DNA of 64,000 bases from positions 186,001 through 250,000 of the forward strand of contig BNCN01000011.1 in NCBI GenBank assembly GCA_014656495.1, written 5' to 3'. The stretch is from Comamonas sp. KCTC 72670. Lineage in GTDB: Bacteria > Myxococcota > Myxococcia > Myxococcales > Myxococcaceae. Positions 58,670-64,000 of this stretch are shown in pieces. A program made the position numbers and the translations under genes. Position 1 is the stretch's first letter, and each line of letters starts with the position of its first letter. The notes under the pieces are model-generated. The model saw only the letters and a program-made list of their open reading frames with translations. It did no database searches and had not been told where the DNA came from.

Positions 58670-58698
58670 GTCCTAGTGGGTGTCGCGGATCAAGTCAA
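58670..58698 (-). promoter_or_regulatory. Promoter for rplM-rpsI
   Basis: On the minus strand TTGACT (58698-58693), a 17-bp spacer and TAGGAC (58675-58670). The -35 matches five of six positions. It lies about 115 bp before the rplM start, implying a 100-nt leader that contains the hairpin at 58634-58650. Confidence 0.5.
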
Positions 58699-58766
58699 GG
58701 TCGCACCGCACCGGACGTCCGGATTCCCGGACCCGCCCCGCCAGGATGCCCCCTTGGAGCCCCCAG

Positions 58767-60842
58767 CTACCGGGCGGCTCCCCCGGAAGGCCCGGCCCCA
58801 CCTGGAGGAGAGCCGGGAATCCCGGGTTTCTTGAAGCGCTCCTTCAGGTTGGCGAAGAAGTTCTTCTCCTCCGTGGTGGGAGGTCCCTCGCGCGGCGCGT
58901 CCAGGGACACCAGCTCCACCACCTCCGGAGGCAGGTCCTCCAGGAAGCGCGAGGGGGTGCGCGGGACTTCCTTGCCGCGCTTCACGCGGGTGGCGGCGCG
59001 GGTGAGGTACAGCACCTCCTTGGCGCGGGTGATGCCCACGTAGCAGAGGCGCCGCTCCTCCTCGAGGTTCTGCGCCTCGCCCTGCATGCCCCCGTGGGGC
59101 ATCAGGTCCTCCTCCATGCCGATGAAGAAGACGAGCCGGTACTCCAGGCCCTTGGAGGCGTGCACCGTCATCAGGGTGACGCGGCGGTTGGCGCCCGGGA
59201 CTTCCTCTTCCTCCTGCCGGGTGTCCAGGCTCAGGCGGTTGAGGTACGTCAGCAGGCTGGCCTTGGGGCCCTCGCGCTTCTCGAACTTCTCCAGCGAGTT
59301 GAGCACGCCGTCCACGCCCTTGAGCTTCTTGTCCGCGGCGGTGGCGCTGGTGGCGTGGGCGCGGGTGGCCTCGGCGAAGCCAATCTCCTCCAGGAGCTTG
59401 CGCGTGGTGGTGGCGAGCTGGCCGTGCTCGTAGGCGGCCCGGTAGCGCTCCACCATCTCCACGAAGTCCGCCACCCGGCCTCCGGCGCCCGGCGGCAGGT
59501 CCTCGTACTCGGTGGCCTTGCGCATCGCCGTCCACAGCGTGACGCCCTCGCCCCGCGCGTGCACCTGGAGCCGCTCCATGGTGACGTCGCCAATGCCCCG
59601 CGCGGGCACGTTGACGATGCGCATGAGGGAGATTTCGTCCAGCTTGTTCACGATGACCTTGAAGTACGCGATGACGTCCTTCACCTCGCGCCGGTCGAAG
59701 AACTCGCTGCCGCCCACCACCTCGTAGGCGATGTTCTTCTCGCGCAGCATCTCCTCCACCGGGTGGGCTTGGCCGTTGGTCCGGTAGAGCACCGCGATGT
59801 CATCCGCGCTGATGCCCAGCGCGATGTGCTTCTGGATTTCGTGCGCGACGAAGCGGGCCTCCTCCTCGTCGTTGGGGCACGTCACCACCTTCACCTTCAC
59901 GCCCCCCTTGCGGTCGGTCCACATCTGCTTGGCCTTGCGCTCGGGGTTCTTGGCGATGACGGCGTTGGCCGCGTCCAGCACCGTCTGGACGGAGCGGTAG
60001 TTCTGCTCCAGCCGCACCTCCTTCCCTCCTGGGAAGAGGCGGTCGAAGTCGAGGATGTTGCGCACCTCCGCGCCGCGCCACGAATAGATGCACTGGTCGT
60101 CGTCGCCCACCGCGCACACGTTGCGCGAGCGGCCCGCGAGCAGCTTCAGCAGCTCCAGCTGCGCGGTGTTGGTGTCCTGGAACTCGTCCACCAGCAGGAA
60201 GCGGAAGCGCTTGGTGTACTTCTCGTAGAGGTCCGGGTGCTCGCGAAGGAGGCGCGCGGGCAGCAGCAGCAGGTCATCGAAGTCCACCGAGCCCTGGGCC
60301 TTCAGCCCCAGCTGGTAGTCCGGGTACACCATGTGGGTGATGAGGTCGTAGTCATCCCCCAGCCCCTCCGGCTTGGGCTCCGGCGTCTTGCCGGAGTTCT
60401 TCGCCTTGGAGATGAGCCCCAGCACCTTGCGCGCGTCGAAGGCGCGGTCGTCGATCTTGTGCTCCCGCATGGCGCGCCGGATGTTGGCGATCTGGTCGCC
60501 CATGTCCGCGATGGCGAACTTCCTGGGCCACCCCAGGCGGTGGATGTCCTCACGGAGCATCTCCGCGCCAAAGGCGTGGAAGGTGCAGACGAGCACGCCC
60601 TGCGCCCGGGGCCCGGCCATGTGGACCAGGCGCTCCTTCATCTCCGTGGCGGCCTTGTTGGTGAAGGTCACCGCGAGGATGTTGCGGGCCATGATGAGGC
60701 CCGGCCGCTCGTTCAGCAGGTGAACGATGCGGTGGGTGATGACGCGAGTCTTGCCGCTGCCAGCGCCTGCTAGCACGAGGAGCGGTCCCTCGAGGGTGAC
60801 CACGGCCTCGCGCTGCGGAGGATTGAGCTTCGAGAGGTCCAT
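58767..60842 (-). CDS. UvrD/PcrA/Rep-family superfamily 1 DNA helicase
   Basis: ATG 60842 (MDLSKLNPPQREAVVTLEGP) gives 691 aa. SF1A motifs: Q-motif LNPPQREAV, motif I LVLAGAGSGKTRVITHRI, Ia NILAVTFTNKAATEMKERL, II LLVDEFQDTN, III VGDDDQCIYSWRGAEV, IV LEQNYRSVQT, V LMTVHASKGLEYRLVFF, VI EERRLCYVGITRAKEVLYL. The C-terminus is Pro/Gly-rich and short. It unwinds DNA 3' to 5' in repair or replication restart. Both PcrA and Rep fit; it is slightly short for UvrD. It is divergent from the lipoprotein gene at 60877. Confidence 0.93.
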   Translation of the reverse strand: MDLSKLNPPQREAVVTLEGPLLVLAGAGSGKTRVITHRIVHLLNERPGLIMARNILAVTFTNKAATEMKERLVHMAGPRAQGVLVCTFHAFGAEMLREDIHRLGWPRKFAIADMGDQIANIRRAMREHKIDDRAFDARKVLGLISKAKNSGKTPEPKPEGLGDDYDLITHMVYPDYQLGLKAQGSVDFDDLLLLPARLLREHPDLYEKYTKRFRFLLVDEFQDTNTAQLELLKLLAGRSRNVCAVGDDDQCIYSWRGAEVRNILDFDRLFPGGKEVRLEQNYRSVQTVLDAANAVIAKNPERKAKQMWTDRKGGVKVKVVTCPNDEEEARFVAHEIQKHIALGISADDIAVLYRTNGQAHPVEEMLREKNIAYEVVGGSEFFDRREVKDVIAYFKVIVNKLDEISLMRIVNVPARGIGDVTMERLQVHARGEGVTLWTAMRKATEYEDLPPGAGGRVADFVEMVERYRAAYEHGQLATTTRKLLEEIGFAEATRAHATSATAADKKLKGVDGVLNSLEKFEKREGPKASLLTYLNRLSLDTRQEEEEVPGANRRVTLMTVHASKGLEYRLVFFIGMEEDLMPHGGMQGEAQNLEEERRLCYVGITRAKEVLYLTRAATRVKRGKEVPRTPSRFLEDLPPEVVELVSLDAPREGPPTTEEKNFFANLKERFKKPGIPGSPPGGAGPSGGAAR

Positions 60843-60876
60843 TGCGCGCGGGGCGGGGATACCCTTTGATTCGTTC

Positions 60877-61452
60877 GTGCGCGACTCTTTTTTCCCCAAG
60901 CGCTCTGGCGCTTTTCTCGCACTCGTCCTGGGCACGGGGTGCCTTGGCGAGTCCGGTACGCCCCGGGAGGTGACACCTGAGGTGTCGGCGGAGAGCGCGC
61001 CCTGCGTGTACTTCAAGCGGCTGGCGCCCTTCCTCCCGGAGCACCTGGACGGCTTCACGGTGACGCACACCCAGGGCTCCACCGGCAAGTACGGCGAGGT
61101 GTCCGTCTCCGAGGCGGAGCGGCTCTACACCCGGGGTGAGGGCCGCGAGGTGAAGGTGCGCATCGTGGACACCACCATGGGGGAGCGCATCGGCAACGCC
61201 ATCCGCGAGGCGGCCACCCGGGCCCAGGGCCGGCCCGCCAGCGACCCCGCCGCCCCCATCCTCCTGGACGACGCCGTGGGCTTCGTGCGGTACGACGCCG
61301 AGGAGTCCACGGCCGAAGCGAACCTCCTGGTGGGGGGGCGCTACGTGGTTGCCGTCACCAGCCGGGGATTTCCGGGTACGGTGGAGGTGCGCCGCGTGGC
61401 GCGCGGCATCGACCTCGCGGGGCTGGCTCGCCTGAAGCCCGCCCCGAACTGA
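60877..61452 (+). CDS. Hypothetical lipoprotein (191 aa)
   Basis: GTG 60877 (VRDSFFPKRSGAFLALVLG) opens a lipoprotein signal with lipobox LGTGC. No named family is recognised. The mature part (APCVYFKRLAPFLPEHLDGF, TVTHTQGSTGKYGEVSVSEA) is beta-rich, with conserved-looking GEGREVKVRIVDTTMGERIG, then AVGFVRYDAEESTAEANLLV and a C-terminal YVVAVTSRGFPGTVEVRRVA. No strong ribosome binding site is visible before the GTG, and the 5' end overlaps helicase upstream sequence. It is 16 bp before the Cys-ladder gene, so they may be cotranscribed. Confidence 0.72.
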   Translation: MRDSFFPKRSGAFLALVLGTGCLGESGTPREVTPEVSAESAPCVYFKRLAPFLPEHLDGFTVTHTQGSTGKYGEVSVSEAERLYTRGEGREVKVRIVDTTMGERIGNAIREAATRAQGRPASDPAAPILLDDAVGFVRYDAEESTAEANLLVGGRYVVAVTSRGFPGTVEVRRVARGIDLAGLARLKPAPN

Positions 61453-61468
61453 TGAAGGAGTGGTCCCG

Positions 61469-61966
61469 GTGGTGAAGGACAAAGGAACGCGGCCGGAGAA
61501 GGCGGACCTGGTCGCGCAGGAGAAGGCGGCGCGCGAGGTGGTGTCCACCCTGGGCAAGCGGGAGTTCCTGGAGCAGTTCCAGAAGCTGACCAAGGGCTTC
61601 GCGGCCGACCCGGGCAACCCCGGCTCCTACGCGTGCGAGGGCTGCCAGCGCTGCGCCAACTGCATGTTCTGCAAGGACTGCGACAGCTGCTTCACGTGCA
61701 CGCACTGCACCCGGTGCGAGCTGTGCAACAACTGCTCGCACTGCGTGGACTGCAAGAGCTGCAACGCCTGCGCGTACTGCGTCCAGAGCGAGAACTGCTC
61801 CACCAGCGCGTACCTGGTGCTGTGCCGCAACCTCCAGGACTGCAACTACTGCTTCGGGTGCGTGGGCCTGTCGAAGAAGGACTTCCACATCCTCAACGTC
61901 CCCTTCCCCCGGACCGAGTACTTCAAGGTCGTGGGCCGGCTGCGCAAGGAGCTGGGGATTCCGTAG
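61469..61966 (+). CDS. Cysteine-ladder protein: 22 Cys in one three-residue register
   Basis: GTG 61469 is supported by AAGGAG 8 nt upstream; 165 aa. Residues 1-52 are charged and helical (ADLVAQEKAAREVVSTLGKR, EFLEQFQKLTKGFAADPGNP). Residues 56-104 contain 17 cysteines spaced exactly three apart, i.e. an uninterrupted (C-x-x)16-C run (for example CEGCQRCANCMFCKDC). The register continues with Cys at 110, 119, 125, 128 and 131, so all 22 cysteines share one residue phase. The C-terminal 34 residues are ordinary (KKDFHILNVPFPRTEYFKVV). There is no signal peptide, so the cysteines lie in the reducing cytoplasm unless exported otherwise. A metal- or cluster-binding role is inference; I cannot name the family. 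Confidence 0.85.
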   Translation: MVKDKGTRPEKADLVAQEKAAREVVSTLGKREFLEQFQKLTKGFAADPGNPGSYACEGCQRCANCMFCKDCDSCFTCTHCTRCELCNNCSHCVDCKSCNACAYCVQSENCSTSAYLVLCRNLQDCNYCFGCVGLSKKDFHILNVPFPRTEYFKVVGRLRKELGIP

Positions 61967-61990
61967 GCCCCAGCCCCTGCCCGCTTCGCC

Positions 61991-63178
61991 TTAGAGGGCG
62001 CGCACGTAGAGGGCCTTCAGGTACTCCGTCTCCGGCAACCCGGCGAGCACCGGGTGGTCGAGCCCCGCGCCCCGCCGCTCCAGGATCTGCACCGGCCGCT
62101 TCGCATCCGCGGCGGCCGAGAGCACCATCTCCTCGAAGGCCGCGCGGTCCAGCTTGCCCGAGCAGGAGCAGGTGACGAGCAGCCCGTCCGGCTTGAGGCA
62201 GCGGAAGGCGCGCAGGTTCAGCTCGTGGTAGGCGCGCAGCGCGGTGGCCAGGCCCTCGCGGCGCTTGGCCAGGCCGGGCGGGTCCAGCACCACGGTGTCG
62301 AAGCGGCGCCCGCTGGTGTCGAAGCGGCGCAGCACGTCGAAGGCGTTGGCGTTCTCCACCGTGACGTTGGCGCGGCCGTTGGCCTCGGCGTTCGCCTTCG
62401 CGCGCGCGGCGGCCTTCTCGTCCTGCTCCACCGCCACCACCGAGGCGCAGGTGCGCGCCAGCGAGAGCGCGAAGCCGCCGTGGTAGCTGAAGAGGTCCAG
62501 CGCGTCGCCACGCGCCAGCTCGCCGGCGCGCAGGTGGTTGTCCACCTGGTCCAGGAAGGCGCCTGTCTTCATGTCGCCCTGGAGGTCGACCTCGAAGCGG
62601 TTCTCTCCCTCGTGGTACGTGAAGCGCGCGGCGCCTTCGCCGTGCAGCAGGCGCGCCTCTCGCGGCAGGCCCTCGAAGTCGCGGCCGGAGGCGTCGTCCC
62701 GGCACATGACGTGGGTGGCGCCGGTGAGCTCCACCAGCATCTTCGCCAGCGTCTCCTTGCGCGCGTCCATTCCCTCGGAGAGGGTCTGGAGGGTGAGGCC
62801 CTTGCCGTAGCGGTCCACGAAGAGGCCGGGGAGCTGGTCCGCCTCGCCGTGCACCAGCCGCAAGCCGTCACGGCCGGACAGGTACGCCCGGCGCGCCAAC
62901 GCGGCCTCCAGGCGGCGGCGGAAGAAGGCGTCGTCCACCGGCTCGTCGGCGGGCGACTTGCGCGTCAGCAGGCGCAAGGCCAGGGGCGAGCGGCGGGCGT
63001 AGAGGGCCTGGCCAATGGGGTTGCCCTGGGAGTCCACCACCAGCACCACCGCGCCGGGGCCCTTCACGTCGGGCGGGGCGGCGATTTCAGTGCGGTACAC
63101 CCAGGGATTGAAGTGCCGCAGCGAGCGGGCACCCTTGGGGGTGACACGCGCGACGGGCAGGGCTGCATGGGGGGGCAT
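61991..63178 (-). CDS. Class I SAM-dependent rRNA methyltransferase, RlmI-like
   Basis: The 395-aa protein has an N-terminal PUA-like domain (about 1-90: RSLRHFNPWVYRTEIAAPPD, VLVVDSQGNPIGQALYARRS), an EEHEAD-type middle part (LSGRDGLRLVHGEADQLPGL, FVDRYGKGLTLQ), and a Rossmann methylase: KTGAFLDQVDNHLRAGELAR (family DxR/DQR block), DALDLFSYHGGFALSLARTC (SAM motif), VAVEQDEKAAARAKANAEAN, and the catalytic FDTVVLDPPGLAKRREG with a Cys in VTCSCSGKLDRAAFEE. RlmI makes m5C1962 in 23S rRNA. It is 5 bp from the following TPR-zincin gene on the same strand. Confidence 0.92.
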   Translation of the reverse strand: MPPHAALPVARVTPKGARSLRHFNPWVYRTEIAAPPDVKGPGAVVLVVDSQGNPIGQALYARRSPLALRLLTRKSPADEPVDDAFFRRRLEAALARRAYLSGRDGLRLVHGEADQLPGLFVDRYGKGLTLQTLSEGMDARKETLAKMLVELTGATHVMCRDDASGRDFEGLPREARLLHGEGAARFTYHEGENRFEVDLQGDMKTGAFLDQVDNHLRAGELARGDALDLFSYHGGFALSLARTCASVVAVEQDEKAAARAKANAEANGRANVTVENANAFDVLRRFDTSGRRFDTVVLDPPGLAKRREGLATALRAYHELNLRAFRCLKPDGLLVTCSCSGKLDRAAFEEMVLSAAADAKRPVQILERRGAGLDHPVLAGLPETEYLKALYVRAL

Positions 63179-63183
63179 CAGGG

Positions 63184-64000
63184 TTACTCCAGGCCGCGCG
63201 CGGCCAGCTCTTCATCGTCTTCGCCGCGAAGGTGCCCGATTTCGTGCAGCAACGTCACGCGGATCTGCTCACGAAGTTCCTCGGACGTGCGGACGGCCCT
63301 CGCCAGGTTGCGGCGGTAGAGCACCACGGAGCGGCACGGCGTCTCGGAGCCGTCGCAGGGCTCGCTCAGGGGCGGCCCCCGGAACAGGCCCAGGATGGTG
63401 GGCGACAGCGGCGGCTGGTTGGCCAGCAGGTCCGCGTCCGCGGGCAGCTCCTCCGCGGTGACGGGCACGCCGTCCAGGTCCCCTCGCATGTCCTTGGGCA
63501 GCTCCGCGACGGCCCGGAGGACCTCCGCGCGGAACTCCGCCTCCGAGGGCAGCGGCGGCTCCGGGAAATCATCGGGGGCCAGCGCGCGCGCCTTCTCGAA
63601 GTGGACCCGCGCCTGCTTCCACTTGCCCTCGCGCTCCAGCAGCAGGCCCAGGTGCTGGTGGGCGTGCGCGGCGCGCTCCGGGTCGTCCACGAGGCCGGCG
63701 AAGGTGGCGCGCGCGTCGCCGAAGCGGCACAGCTCGAAGAGGGCCAGGGCCCGCTCGTACAGGGCCTCGCGGCTGCCGGGGTTGCGGGCGAGGACGATGG
63801 CCGAATGCGCCAGCGAGGACTCCGCCTGCCCCAGGTCGTTGAAGGCCATGGCGGCCACCAGCGCGAGGTGGGGAATCAGCTCCGGGGGCGTGTTGGGCTG
63901 GGACAGGCCCCGCTCCGCGTAGAGGGCGCCCAGCTCGTCCCGCTCCCGCGTGGAGGGCAGCTGCACCGCGTACAGGTGGGCCGAGCCCAGCAGCGCGGAC
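63184..64000 (-). CDS. TPR-containing zincin (PF06262-type minimal metallopeptidase), 5' end outside window
   Basis: The frame is open to the right edge; reading upstream of 63966 gives SALLGSAHLYAV without a stop, so the start lies beyond the window. The visible 272 residues begin with TPR-like helices (AMAFNDLGQAESSLAHSAIV, LARNPGSREALYERALALFE, HLGLLLEREGKWKQARVHFE). The C-terminal part has the zinc motif LLHEIGHLRGEDDEELAARG. HEIGH with the downstream DDEEL is the hallmark of the minimal matrix-metallopeptidase-like family (PF06262). Between them is an Asp/Pro region (PADADLLANQPPLSPTILGL) and a CDGSETPCRSVVLYRRNL strand. It could be a soluble peptidase; the substrate is unknown. Confidence 0.82.
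   Translation of the reverse strand, partial: SALLGSAHLYAVQLPSTRERDELGALYAERGLSQPNTPPELIPHLALVAAMAFNDLGQAESSLAHSAIVLARNPGSREALYERALALFELCRFGDARATFAGLVDDPERAAHAHQHLGLLLEREGKWKQARVHFEKARALAPDDFPEPPLPSEAEFRAEVLRAVAELPKDMRGDLDGVPVTAEELPADADLLANQPPLSPTILGLFRGPPLSEPCDGSETPCRSVVLYRRNLARAVRTSEELREQIRVTLLHEIGHLRGEDDEELAARGLE

Overview
The window is very GC-rich bacterial chromosome (roughly 70% by eye) with long open shadow frames. Its gene content points to a myxobacterium of the Myxococcus/Corallococcus type: several DUF4388 (PATAN) proteins, many Pro/Ala-rich regulators, a Dickkopf-like Cys-rich lipoprotein, a PilT paralogue, and a trigger factor-clpP-clpX-prolyl oligopeptidase-lon block. No rRNA operon, insertion sequence, CRISPR array or integrase was seen. 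The placement is inferred from gene families, not from a database search.

Layout. 1-5.7 kb: a truncated deoxynucleoside kinase, then rsmA and tsaD, then a receiver-PATAN-TPR protein. 5.9-10.4 kb: one very large gene whose middle is about 650 residues of tandem LAEEAR hexapeptide, followed by a J-domain and TPRs. 10.4-14.3 kb: trmL, a DUF192 protein, a PP2C phosphatase, and a coupled kinase/nucleotidyltransferase pair resembling AmgK-MurU cell-wall recycling. 14.5-19.8 kb: cystathionine beta-synthase and a cystathionine gamma-synthase/lyase, split by a four-gene island (alpha/beta hydrolase, two paralogous small partner proteins, MaoC protein) bounded by two similar hairpins. 19.8-32.1 kb: enoyl-CoA hydratase-like protein, RlmK-like methylase, Cys-rich lipoprotein, an ECF sigma factor with a zinc-finger/FecR partner, a DTW-domain tRNA enzyme, rsmE, an M24 peptidase, a DUF2914 membrane protein, and a yqgE-bolA-grxD operon. 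32.1-36.3 kb: a response regulator and an ABC peptide-importer set without ATPases. 36.4-45.1 kb: the proteostasis block lon, prolyl oligopeptidase, clpX, clpP, tig, all on the minus strand and punctuated by strong hairpins.

45-48 kb holds six tRNA genes (Leu-TAG, Lys-CTT, Arg-TCG, His-GTG, Arg-TCT, Pro-TGG) around an orphan Red-beta/Bet-family single-strand annealing protein. 48-55.9 kb: rdgB-rph, an amidase, selD, an FHA-PATAN protein with a TPR partner, bamD, recX and unknown genes. 56-60.8 kb: a PilT paralogue, the rplM-rpsI operon with a leader hairpin, and a UvrD/PcrA helicase. The right end has a lipoprotein, a small protein with 22 cysteines all in one three-residue register, an RlmI-like methylase and an edge-truncated TPR-zincin.

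The most unusual items are the cysteine-ladder protein (61.5-62.0 kb), the PATAN/hexapeptide-helix/J-domain giant (5.9-10.4 kb), the hydrolase with twin paralogous partners (16.0-18.5 kb) and the orphan annealing recombinase among tRNA genes (45.7-46.8 kb). Motifs and promoter elements were read by eye; no similarity search, structure prediction or expression data was available.
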